This document shows positions 1 through 7,058 of a DNA stretch of 26,799 bases, piece after piece. Within the stretch, counting starts at the first letter, position 1, and each line of letters opens with the position of its first letter. This DNA is from CAYZBM01 sp964476705 (GTDB lineage: Bacteria > Pseudomonadota > Alphaproteobacteria > Rickettsiales > UBA6187), in the NCBI GenBank assembly GCA_964476705.1, contig CAYZBM010000022.1, positions 1 to 26,799 on the forward strand. The letters run 5' to 3'. Both the position numbers and the translations under genes were made by a program. The notes below the pieces were generated by a model, which was not told the DNA's origin, did no database searches, and worked only from the letters and a program-made list of their open reading frames with translations.

Positions 1-8
1 CAGGATTT

Positions 9-46
9 GTCTATAATACGACGGGCCGCTCCCAAGTATTATAGAC
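9..46. repeat. Inverted repeat at the window edge
   Basis: Perfect 11-bp arms GTCTATAATAC (9-19) and GTATTATAGAC (36-46) flank a GC-rich 16-nt loop that contains a further GGG/CCC pairing. It lies downstream of mreD. No T-run follows on either strand, so it is not a clear intrinsic terminator. It could be another small palindromic repeat or the end of an element that starts outside the window. Confidence 0.5.
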
Positions 47-61
47 TACATATACAACTGG

Positions 62-104
62 GAAAAAAGTGTTTTTTATAAAAAAACACTTTTTCACAAC
101 CGAC
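62..104. repeat. Degraded copy of palindromic repeat A
   Basis: The hairpin core of A/T-rich arms around GTG...CAC and the right end TTCACAACCGAC match the complete copy at 12301-12355. The left end, where GTCGGTTGTG is expected, has diverged. It sits between the mreD stop and the window edge and could act as a 3'-end hairpin. Confidence 0.75.
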
Positions 105-114
105 AATTTAGCAA

Positions 115-603
115 TCAACCCTCTCTAGGCAAGGTTTTATTGATACAAGTTAGAATATAATGCACCATTGGATAAGCGAATACCGAAAGTAGATATTGCA
201 TAAAGGCAAAATTTAAACCAGCCATATTATAATTTAAGATCGAAATTATCAGCCATTGTATAAACATTATAAAAAATAACCATAAGGCAAATTGCCCGTA
301 TATTACAAATAATGATGCACGAATATATTTGGTCCGGATATTGCCTATTATAGCTCGAATAAGTAGTAGACTTAGGCTAGTTAGACATAACGGAAGGCCA
401 GATACAGAATCATAAGCAATACCAACTATAAACAAAAACCAATATGACATTGTTGATGGCCGATATAAGACCCAAAAAAATACAGTCATCGGTAAAAATA
501 GCGGCATAAAAGCACTAATGCCTGGAACCCTACTTGGCAGACATACTACAAAGGCAGTTATTAGAACTATTAACTGCGGGTATAAATTTTTAAATAAAGA
601 CAT
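115..603 (-). CDS. mreD: Rod shape-determining protein MreD
   Basis: A 162-residue, strongly hydrophobic protein with about five predicted membrane segments, the usual size and character of MreD. MreD is an inner-membrane part of the MreBCD elongasome that organises lateral cell-wall synthesis. The family is poorly conserved in sequence, so the call rests on hydrophobicity, length and position as the last gene of mreB-mreC-mreD. The start is an ATG with a purine-rich GGGAG element about 10 nt upstream. It lies 35 nt after mreC, so co-transcription is likely. A palindromic repeat follows its stop. Confidence 0.85.
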   Translation of the reverse strand: MSLFKNLYPQLIVLITAFVVCLPSRVPGISAFMPLFLPMTVFFWVLYRPSTMSYWFLFIVGIAYDSVSGLPLCLTSLSLLLIRAIIGNIRTKYIRASLFVIYGQFALWLFFIMFIQWLIISILNYNMAGLNFAFMQYLLSVFAYPMVHYILTCINKTLPREG

Positions 604-638
604 TTCTAAATCTCTCCCTTAAAGACAGTTTTTTGCGC

Positions 639-1562
639 TCAATCTGCAATATTCCCAGGATCAACTTCAGAAGCATCATTATCCTCATCAACGTTAATAT
701 CATTTGGTACTACATCTGGTATTTCGATAACTGAAACATTTTCTAGATTATTCCATTTAACATAAGGTTTAACTGTAAATTTACCACTTTGATCTTTATA
801 AACTATGCCAATTGGTAGGCCCGCAGGAAATAAATTACCATCACCAGATGAAACTACTTCTTCGCCTTCTATAAGAGAAGTATCTTTTGGTAAATACATT
901 AATATTGGATGTTCGCTATTATTACCGGACATAATACTTCGTTGTTTTGAAATTCCACTAATTACAGGAATCCGTGAATTAACATCCGTAAGCAATATAA
1001 CCTTAGAACTATGGCGACCAACCTCAACTACTCTACCAATCAAACCATTATCACTAGACACGGCAAAACCTTCACTAACTTCATCATTAGTGCCGGCATT
1101 AATTAGAACTGAACGTAAAAATGGACCACTTGCATCTCCAACTATTTTTGCAGAGATAAAATTATATTCTTTACTATCAACAAAATGTAGCAAAGATCTT
1201 AAGTGACTATTCTCAGCACTAATTCTAGACAATAACGCTATTTGCCGCTTAAGATATTCATTCTCTTTAACTAATTGCTGATTTTTTGAGACTACAAAAA
1301 AATAATCACCCATATCCGCAACTAAAGTAGTAACCGTATAAAAAGGAATAACCACAACTTTGGCGATTTGAGAATAAGTATCCATAGCGGTAATTTTTAC
1401 CGAACGGGTAAATGGACTATCAATTTTACTAACAAAAATAATAAATAAAGAAAATAGGATCAGTAAAGCTAGAGAAAATTTTGCTAAAAATTCTCTAACC
1501 GGACGCGAAAAATGGAGTATAATACCACCACTATTTCTTCTCCCTCCTGGTCCCATTAACAT
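639..1562 (-). CDS. mreC: Rod shape-determining protein MreC
   Basis: A 307-residue MreC, the bitopic inner-membrane protein whose periplasmic domain links MreB filaments to peptidoglycan synthases. A basic N-terminus is followed by one transmembrane segment (about residues 28-46). A coiled-coil (about 85-115) precedes the beta-rich MreC core with GLIGRVVEVG and VVSSGDGNLFPAGLPIG, both characteristic of the family. The C-terminal tail is acidic, rich in D and E. It starts 6 nt after the mreB stop, so the two genes are translationally close. An ATG two codons downstream (1556) is an alternative start; neither has a strong ribosome-binding site. Confidence 0.95.
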   Translation of the reverse strand: MLMGPGGRRNSGGIILHFSRPVREFLAKFSLALLILFSLFIIFVSKIDSPFTRSVKITAMDTYSQIAKVVVIPFYTVTTLVADMGDYFFVVSKNQQLVKENEYLKRQIALLSRISAENSHLRSLLHFVDSKEYNFISAKIVGDASGPFLRSVLINAGTNDEVSEGFAVSSDNGLIGRVVEVGRHSSKVILLTDVNSRIPVISGISKQRSIMSGNNSEHPILMYLPKDTSLIEGEEVVSSGDGNLFPAGLPIGIVYKDQSGKFTVKPYVKWNNLENVSVIEIPDVVPNDINVDEDNDASEVDPGNIAD

Positions 1563-1568
1563 ATAGCA

Positions 1569-2627
1569 TTATTCTTGTTTAAATAATATATGATTATGTT
1601 TTAAAAATAGCATTTGCTCTAAAGCTTTACCAGTACCCAAAACCACACAAAGAAGTGGATCATCAGCAATAAATACCGGAAGACCGGTAGCTTCACGAAG
1701 TACATTATCTAAATTATGCAGCAAAGCCCCACCACCAGATAATACAATTCCTTTATCGACAATATCTGAAGATAATTCAGGAGGTGTACATTCTAAAGCA
1801 ATTTTAACCGCTTCAACAATTTGACTTACTGGATCAGTCAGACTTTCAGCAATCTGACTTTCAGTTAAAACTATTTCTTTTGGCACGCCATTTACTAAGT
1901 CACGACCTTTAATTTCCATAACTTTACCCTCACCTTCTTCAGGTGGAGCTGCAGAACCAATAGTTTTTTTAATTTTTTCCGCAGTAGATTCACCAATTAG
2001 TAAGTTATGACAACGACGAATATATGATATGATCGCCTCATCCATCATATCGCCACCAACTCTCACTGAACGCGAATAAACTATACCGCCTAATGACAAG
2101 ACTGCAACTTCGGTAGTACCACCACCAATATCCACAATCATTGATCCTGTTGGCTCAGTAACTGGAAGCCCTGCACCAATTGCTGCAGCCATAGGCTCTT
2201 CAATTAAATAAACATCGCGAGCTCCAGCACTTTCTGCTGCATCTTGTATCGCTCTTCTTTCAACTGGAGTTGAACCAGAAGGAACACAAACTACTATAAT
2301 TGGTCCAGTTAACCATTTACGATTATGTACCGCGCGAATAAAATGTTTAAGCATTTCTTCAGCACCTTTAAAGTCAGCAATAACTCCGTCTTTAAGCGGC
2401 CTAATCGCCTGAATTGAGGCTGGGGTTCTACCTAACATCATCTTAGCTTCATTACCAAAAGCACATGGCGTTGATTCACCTTTACGACTATAAGATGCAA
2501 CCACCGAAGGTTCATTTAGAACTATTCCACGACCTCTAACATAAACTAATGTATTGGCTGTACCTAAATCAATTGCCATATCACACGACAATGATCCAAA
2601 AAAATTTGATAAAAAAGTAGATCCCAT
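1569..2627 (-). CDS. mreB: Rod shape-determining protein MreB (bacterial actin)
   Basis: A 352-residue actin-like ATPase that forms membrane-associated filaments guiding cell-wall elongation. The phosphate-1 loop is DLGTANTLVYV near residue 20, the phosphate-2 region is IVDIGGGTTEVAV near 165, and the adenosine motif is GIVLSGGGALL near 295. The length is typical. The N-terminal extension before the actin fold (MGSTFLSNFFGSL) is amphipathic and could serve in membrane binding, as in other MreB proteins. It leads the mreB-mreC-mreD cluster and starts 31 nt after leuA, so it may be read through from leuA or use a promoter inside it. An AAGGA element lies upstream. Confidence 0.97.
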   Translation of the reverse strand: MGSTFLSNFFGSLSCDMAIDLGTANTLVYVRGRGIVLNEPSVVASYSRKGESTPCAFGNEAKMMLGRTPASIQAIRPLKDGVIADFKGAEEMLKHFIRAVHNRKWLTGPIIVVCVPSGSTPVERRAIQDAAESAGARDVYLIEEPMAAAIGAGLPVTEPTGSMIVDIGGGTTEVAVLSLGGIVYSRSVRVGGDMMDEAIISYIRRCHNLLIGESTAEKIKKTIGSAAPPEEGEGKVMEIKGRDLVNGVPKEIVLTESQIAESLTDPVSQIVEAVKIALECTPPELSSDIVDKGIVLSGGGALLHNLDNVLREATGLPVFIADDPLLCVVLGTGKALEQMLFLKHNHILFKQE

Positions 2628-2658
2628 TCCTTTTACTGTCCTTATATAGATTATATAA

Positions 2659-4188
2659 CTAATTTTTTAGTTCTAATAATTTATTAACTGCATTGATATA
2701 AGCTATAGCAGATGCAACTAATGTATCAATATTTCTTCCATGACCACTAACACTTTTATCACCTTTTTGCAACCTTACTGTAACTTCTGCTTGCGCATCA
2801 GTACCACCAGTCACTGCATGAACTTGATATAATTCAAGTTCACATTCATGATGAACCAATTTTTTGATGCATTTAAATAAGGCATCTACTGGCCCAGTAC
2901 CTGTGGATTTAGCAGATTTTTCAACAGCGTCAACAAAAAGATTTAAAACTACATTAGCATCAATATTCGAACCACAATTAACTACAAGTGATCCAAATTT
3001 AATTTTCTGTTCTTTTGTAATAGCACTATTATCAATAAGTGCAATGATATCTTCATCAAAAACATCTTTCTTTTTATCTGCAAGCTCTTTAAAGTTATTA
3101 AATGCTTCTTCAAAAATATTTTCATCTAAAACAAAACCTAAGGTTTCCAACTTATTTTTAAAAGCATGGCGACCTGAATGTTTACCAAGAACTAATTTTG
3201 ACTCATTAAGCCCAATAGATTCTGGTGTCATTATTTCATAGGTTCCAGCATGTTTTAACATACCATCTTGATGAATTCCTGATTCATGTGCAAAAGCATT
3301 AGCACCAACTATAGCTTTATTCTTTTGTACCACAAAACCAGTTACTGTTGAGACAAGCTTAGAAACCCTAGTAATTTGTGTAGTATCAATATCAGTTATG
3401 AAAGGTAAAATATCATTACGAGTTTTAATACTCATAACTAATTCTTCCATTGCTGCATTACCAGCTCTTTCGCCAAGACCGTTAATTGTACATTCAACCT
3501 GCCTAGCTCCTGCTGAAATTGCGGAGATAGAATTAGCAACTGCTAAACCTAAATCATTATGGCAATGAACAGAAATTATAACCTTATCAATATCTAATAC
3601 ATTATTTTTAACATCAGTTATTAAATTATAATATTCATATGGAATAGTATAACCAACCGTATCTGGTAAATTAATAGTTGTAGCTCCAGCTTTAATGGCC
3701 GCACTTACTGCTTTATACAAAAATTCTTTATCTGTACGCGTTGCATCTTCTGCTGACCACTCAACTTCGGCACATAAATTACGAGCAAAACTTACACTAT
3801 CTTTTATGCGCTCTAAAACCTGCTCTTCCGTCATATTAAGCTTATGCTTCATATGTAAAGAACTCGTTGAAATAAAAGTATGAATCCTTTGATTTTTCGC
3901 AAATTTTATTGCATCTGCCGCCGCACTTATATCTTCTTTAATTGCCCTAGCTAAAGAACAAACTGTAGCATTTTTTACTTTTTTGGCAACTGCACTAATT
4001 GCGGCATGATCCCCTGATGAGGCTCTAGCAAAACCGGCTTCAATTATATTGACTTTCATTTTATCTAAATGCTCAGCAATTAAAACTTTTTCTTCTAAAG
4101 TCATAGTTGCTCCTGGAGATTGCTCCCCATCACGCAAAGTAGTATCAAATATTATTATTTTATTGTTAGTAGTCATATCATATCTCAT
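2659..4188 (-). CDS. leuA: 2-isopropylmalate synthase LeuA
   Basis: A 509-residue enzyme condensing 2-oxoisovalerate with acetyl-CoA, the first committed step of leucine synthesis. The DRE-TIM metallolyase signature FDTTLRDGEQSPGATM is at residues 14-29, a second motif is INLPDTVGYTIP, and the metal-binding histidines are in SVHCHNDLGLAVAN. The C-terminal third (about 390-509) is the leucine-sensing LeuA dimer domain, so leucine feedback inhibition is expected. The length fits the bacterial short form. The start could be this ATG or the in-frame ATG at 4176. A hairpin terminator lies only about 22 nt upstream, between ilvC and leuA, leaving little room for an independent promoter. Confidence 0.96.
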   Translation of the reverse strand: MRYDMTTNNKIIIFDTTLRDGEQSPGATMTLEEKVLIAEHLDKMKVNIIEAGFARASSGDHAAISAVAKKVKNATVCSLARAIKEDISAAADAIKFAKNQRIHTFISTSSLHMKHKLNMTEEQVLERIKDSVSFARNLCAEVEWSAEDATRTDKEFLYKAVSAAIKAGATTINLPDTVGYTIPYEYYNLITDVKNNVLDIDKVIISVHCHNDLGLAVANSISAISAGARQVECTINGLGERAGNAAMEELVMSIKTRNDILPFITDIDTTQITRVSKLVSTVTGFVVQKNKAIVGANAFAHESGIHQDGMLKHAGTYEIMTPESIGLNESKLVLGKHSGRHAFKNKLETLGFVLDENIFEEAFNNFKELADKKKDVFDEDIIALIDNSAITKEQKIKFGSLVVNCGSNIDANVVLNLFVDAVEKSAKSTGTGPVDALFKCIKKLVHHECELELYQVHAVTGGTDAQAEVTVRLQKGDKSVSGHGRNIDTLVASAIAYINAVNKLLELKN

Positions 4189-4210
4189 ATATTCGTAATT
4201 TTGATAAAGA

Positions 4211-4244
4211 AAAAACCTCGCAGTATTTAAACTACGAGGTTTTT
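4211..4244 (-). terminator. Intrinsic terminator between ilvC and leuA
   Basis: The arms AAAAACCTCG (4211-4220) and CGAGGTTTTT (4235-4244) pair, with further AGT/ACT pairing past one mismatch. On the minus strand the hairpin is followed by a T-run. It is 26 nt downstream of the ilvC stop and about 22 nt upstream of the leuA start, so it may end ilvC transcripts or partly attenuate read-through into leuA. Confidence 0.8.
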
Positions 4245-4269
4245 ATTATTCAACAAAAACTCGGGTAGT

Positions 4270-5292
4270 CTAAGCTGCTTCGTTTTTTACTAGTTTATTC
4301 TTAGCAATCCACGGCATCATATCGCGCAGTCGTTTACCAACTTCTTCCAGTTGATGAGTTTTAGCTTGGTTACGCCATGCATTTAATTTTGGCGCGCCAG
4401 CTTTGCTATCGGCAATAAACTCACGAGCAAATTCACCAGATTGAATTTTATTTAATACTGCTTTCATTTCTTTTTTAGTTTCAGCAGTAATAATTCTTGG
4501 ACCAGTTGCAAAATCACCATATTCTGCAGTATTTGAAATTGAATAACGCATGTTAGCCATGCCACCTTCATAAATCAAATCAACAATTAACTTCATTTCA
4601 TGTAAACATTCAAAATAAGCCATTTCAGGTGAATAACCTGCTTCAACTAAAGTCTCAAAACCAGCTTGCATAAGAGCGGTTACACCACCACATAATACTG
4701 CTTGTTCACCAAATAAATCAGTTTCACATTCTTCCTTAAAGTTAGTTTCGATAATACCAGATTTACCACCACCAACACCACTTGCCCAAGCAAGAGCTAT
4801 GTCTTTGGCTTTACCAGATACATCTTTAGCAACCGCGATTAAACACGGAACACCACCACCTTTAACAAACTCACCTCTTACTGTGTGACCAGGACCTTTT
4901 GGCGCAATCATAATAACATCAAGATCAGCACGAGCTTCTATTAATTTAAAATGGATATTTAAACCATGAGCGAAAGCTAAAACTGCATTCTTTTTCAAAT
5001 TATCGGCAATTTCTTTATAAACATCAGCTTGATATTCATCAGGCACTAACATCATAACAATATCAGCATCTTTAACTGCATCTTTTGGTTCTAAAACTTT
5101 AAAACCGGCAGCTTTAGCTCTTTCAGCTGTTTTTGAAGAAGCTTTAAGACCGATGACTATATTTACTACGCCGCTATCTTTTAAATTTTGTGCATGGGCA
5201 TGACCTTGGCTACCAAAGCCAATTATCGCGATTTTTTTATCTTTGATCAAATTTAAATTTGTATCTTTATCGTAGTAAACTTTTAACGCCAT
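4270..5292 (-). CDS. ilvC: Ketol-acid reductoisomerase IlvC (class I)
   Basis: A 340-residue NADPH- and Mg-dependent enzyme converting acetolactate and acetohydroxybutyrate to dihydroxy acids in valine, leucine and isoleucine synthesis. The Rossmann motif is GFGSQGHAHAQNLKDSG (residues 26-42). KGPGHTVRGEF is present, as are the metal and catalytic motifs ETDLFGEQAVLCGG (acidic D and E), ECLHEMKLIVDLIYEGG, and the serine in MRYSISNTAEYGD. The length is that of the short class I form. It starts 33 nt downstream of a perfect 10-bp inverted repeat, and a long structured region lies further upstream, so it probably has its own regulated promoter. Confidence 0.97.
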   Translation of the reverse strand: MALKVYYDKDTNLNLIKDKKIAIIGFGSQGHAHAQNLKDSGVVNIVIGLKASSKTAERAKAAGFKVLEPKDAVKDADIVMMLVPDEYQADVYKEIADNLKKNAVLAFAHGLNIHFKLIEARADLDVIMIAPKGPGHTVRGEFVKGGGVPCLIAVAKDVSGKAKDIALAWASGVGGGKSGIIETNFKEECETDLFGEQAVLCGGVTALMQAGFETLVEAGYSPEMAYFECLHEMKLIVDLIYEGGMANMRYSISNTAEYGDFATGPRIITAETKKEMKAVLNKIQSGEFAREFIADSKAGAPKLNAWRNQAKTHQLEEVGKRLRDMMPWIAKNKLVKNEAA

Positions 5293-5324
5293 TTCTTTTA
5301 AAACTCCGTATATTAGAATGGGAA

Positions 5325-5357
5325 ATTAAGGGTATGCACAATAACACTACCCTTAAT
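5325..5357. promoter_or_regulatory. Perfect inverted repeat in the ilvC leader
   Basis: The arms ATTAAGGGTA (5325-5334) and TACCCTTAAT (5348-5357) are separated by 13 nt, just upstream of the ilvC ribosome-binding region. No T-run follows on the minus strand, so a terminator is unlikely. A protein-binding operator or a leader RNA hairpin is possible. Confidence 0.5.
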
Positions 5358-5462
5358 ATAGTACAAGTACAAAAATTAACTATTAGCTACACTTGCGAAA
5401 TAATTTACCTTAGACTGTGTGACTAAGAAAGCTATTTAATGCTGGTAAGCATTATGATCAGT

Positions 5463-5566
5463 AATCGTTCACAAGGAGTATTACAGTACATTAGTTGCTG
5501 GGGTTGCAAAGCAACCCCCTGCGCTTAAATCACTTCATTGTAGGATTTTTCATCTCGTGAACGATT
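5463..5566. repeat. Nested palindromic element between ilvC and the 5574 gene
   Basis: The outer arms AATCGTTCAC (5463-5472) and GTGAACGATT (5557-5566) enclose a strong inner hairpin, GGGGTTGC (5500-5507) and GCAACCCC (5511-5518) with an AAA loop. The roughly 104-bp unit is markedly more GC-rich at the tip than its surroundings. No T-run follows on either strand. It could be a repeated extragenic palindrome or a structured leader RNA of ilvC. No second copy was seen in the window. Confidence 0.6.
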
Positions 5567-5573
5567 TTAATAG

Positions 5574-5786
5574 TTAAATATGCCTACTAATAGCAATAAA
5601 ATCACCTAGAATCATTATAAGGATAAAAACTGCTGCAAATAATAGTTGTGCTACTCTTATAGTTAATTTATCCTCTAATAAATCAATTTTACTATTAAGA
5701 TCTCTTATCTCACTTTTTATATCACTCATTTCAAAATGCAAATCATGCTTAGTAATATTAAAATTATTTTCCATATTATTATCCAT
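5574..5786 (-). CDS. Small coiled-coil membrane protein, shortened CCDC90-like paralogue
   Basis: A 70-residue protein with a coiled-coil (about residues 12-45, NITKHDLHFEMSDIKSEI onward) followed by one C-terminal transmembrane helix (about 46-64). It aligns with the C-terminal two thirds of the neighbour at 5937-6248 (ITKHDL against ATKKDL, then coiled-coil, then membrane helix). It lacks that neighbour's N-terminal GFTEKQAE module of roughly 33 residues. Its promoter and leader are nearly identical to those of the neighbour, so the pair arose by duplication and one copy then lost part of the reading frame. The function is unknown. A second ATG, four codons in, is also conserved between the copies. 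Confidence 0.65.
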   Translation of the reverse strand: MDNNMENNFNITKHDLHFEMSDIKSEIRDLNSKIDLLEDKLTIRVAQLLFAAVFILIMILGDFIAISRHI

Positions 5787-5830
5787 CTAAAGAAATTTCG
5801 TTAAATTAAAATTTTCTCCGGCTAGTCATT

Positions 5831-5859
5831 TTTATAGCATAGCACAATAAAATATTCAA
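5831..5859 (-). promoter_or_regulatory. Sigma70-type promoter of the 5574 gene (duplicated)
   Basis: On the minus strand a -35 TTGAAT (5854-5859), a 17-nt spacer and a -10 TATAAA (5831-5836) are visible. The same arrangement, spacing and downstream leader recur at 6292-6320, which supports it as a real promoter. Confidence 0.65.
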
Positions 5860-5936
5860 TATAAAAATGATAAATTTAAGTATTAAATCATAAAAATCCT
5901 AATATAAGCTTAAAAGCTCACTCATAAAATTTTAAG

Positions 5937-6248
5937 TCATCTAATAAAATGCATTAAAAACCCTAAGATGGTTACCGTAAAAATAACTGAAGCAGCCAAC
6001 ATACGTCCAAATTTTATTTCTAAAGATTTTATCTCACTTTTGAGTTCATTTTTAAGTTCGCTTCTAACATAGCCAATTTCATCATGCAGATCTTTTTTTG
6101 TAGCAATATTATTTTCAAAAATTATCGAAAAAGCTTTAGTTTGTCCTTCAGCCTGTTTTTCAGTAAAACCAGATAAAAGTAAATGCTTATAATATTGTAA
6201 ACTGTCAAAATTTTTTGTATTTATTGTCTGCTCCATATAACTACCCAT
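5937..6248 (-). CDS. CCDC90/DUF1640-like coiled-coil membrane protein
   Basis: A 103-residue protein with the layout of small bacterial CCDC90/DUF1640-type proteins. A YKHLLLSGFTEKQAEGQTKA module lies at about residues 20-39, then ATKKDLHDEI, a charged coiled-coil to about 78, and one C-terminal membrane helix (about 82-100). Such proteins occur in many bacteria and resemble the mitochondrial MCUR1 family. Their bacterial role is not established. It has its own promoter, shared in sequence with its shorter downstream paralogue. It interrupts the usual ilvN-ilvC adjacency. The ATG five codons in is an alternative start, and no clear Shine-Dalgarno is present for either. Confidence 0.75.
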   Translation of the reverse strand: MGSYMEQTINTKNFDSLQYYKHLLLSGFTEKQAEGQTKAFSIIFENNIATKKDLHDEIGYVRSELKNELKSEIKSLEIKFGRMLAASVIFTVTILGFLMHFIR

Positions 6249-6291
6249 CTAAAGAAATTTCGTTAAATTAAAATTTTCTCCGGCTAATTAT

Positions 6292-6320
6292 TTTATAGCA
6301 TAGCACAACAAAAGGTTCAA
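6292..6320 (-). promoter_or_regulatory. Sigma70-type promoter of the 5937 gene (duplicated)
   Basis: A -35 TTGAAC (6315-6320), a 17-nt spacer and a -10 TATAAA (6292-6297) on the minus strand, followed by a leader of about 40 nt almost identical to that upstream of the 5574 gene. The conserved leader starts with GCCGGAGAAAATTTTAATTT. Confidence 0.65.
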
Positions 6321-6383
6321 TATAAAAATAGTATTTTTCAGTAATAGTAGAATAATACTTAATGTTATGCTTAAAAGAGCAAT

Positions 6384-6920
6384 TTAGAATGACTCATGAC
6401 CACGACCCATCGCAGTAACTCCGGTACGGGCAATTTCAATGATCCCATAAGGATTAATAACTTCAATAAATTCATCAAGTTTAGTAGTGATATCGGTAAG
6501 TTCAAAGATAAAAGAACTATCAGTTATATCTACTTGTTTAGCTTCATATTGATCAGCCAGATGGAGCAATTCTTGTCTATTAGCGCCAACAGCTTTTACT
6601 TTAACCAACAATAGGCTTTTTTCTACATGCGCGCCTTCGGTTGTTAAATCCCGAACTTTATGTACTGGGACTAATCTTTCAAGCAAGGTTACTATATGCT
6701 CGATAACATGAAGAGGAGCTGCAGTTACTATAGTAATTCTTGATAAATTACGTTCATCGTCAACTTCAGATACAGTTAATGAATGAATGTTATAACCACG
6801 ACTCGAAAATAAACCCACAACTCGGCCTAAAGCTCCCGCTTCATTATCAAGTAATAAGCTTAAAACATGGCGTAATTCAGTTTTATCTTTTTTATTTATT
6901 TTGTGCTCTGCTTTTGTCAT
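6384..6920 (-). CDS. ilvN: Acetolactate synthase small (regulatory) subunit IlvN
   Basis: A 178-residue regulatory subunit of acetohydroxyacid synthase; it activates IlvB and confers feedback inhibition by branched-chain amino acids. The N-terminal ACT domain (about 17-90) carries LLLDNEAGALGRVVGLFSSR and GYNIHSLTVSEVDD, the typical valine-binding region. The C-terminal ALS small-subunit domain includes EFIEVINPYGIIEIARTG. The length is typical of the longer IlvH-type subunit. It follows ilvB on the same strand after 138 nt, a larger gap than usual, with no obvious Shine-Dalgarno before the ATG. Confidence 0.96.
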   Translation of the reverse strand: MTKAEHKINKKDKTELRHVLSLLLDNEAGALGRVVGLFSSRGYNIHSLTVSEVDDERNLSRITIVTAAPLHVIEHIVTLLERLVPVHKVRDLTTEGAHVEKSLLLVKVKAVGANRQELLHLADQYEAKQVDITDSSFIFELTDITTKLDEFIEVINPYGIIEIARTGVTAMGRGHESF

Positions 6921-7058
6921 ATAATAACTAATAGTAACTAAAATTAAATTTTATTTTTATATCTAAGAATATACTAAGAAAATGGATCCGCAAAACAAGT
7001 TTAGGATATACAGATCATAAGAAATATTCACGATAAATCGCTAGTATTTCTTGATCTA

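Noticed and set aside
805..1206. Plus-strand ORF of 133 codons opposite mreC
   Set aside because: It lies wholly antisense to the well-supported mreC gene and has no recognisable domain or ribosome-binding site.
5463..5566. Possible tRNA or T-box-like leader RNA before ilvC
   Set aside because: There is no T-loop GGTTCGA-type sequence, no cloverleaf spacing and no terminator, and T-boxes are not expected in alphaproteobacteria. I keep it only as a structured repeat.
5463..5570. Leader peptide for attenuation of ilvC (a short ATG frame reading MKNPTMK on the minus strand)
   Set aside because: It contains no run of Ile, Val or Leu codons and no following terminator, so it does not look like an attenuation peptide.
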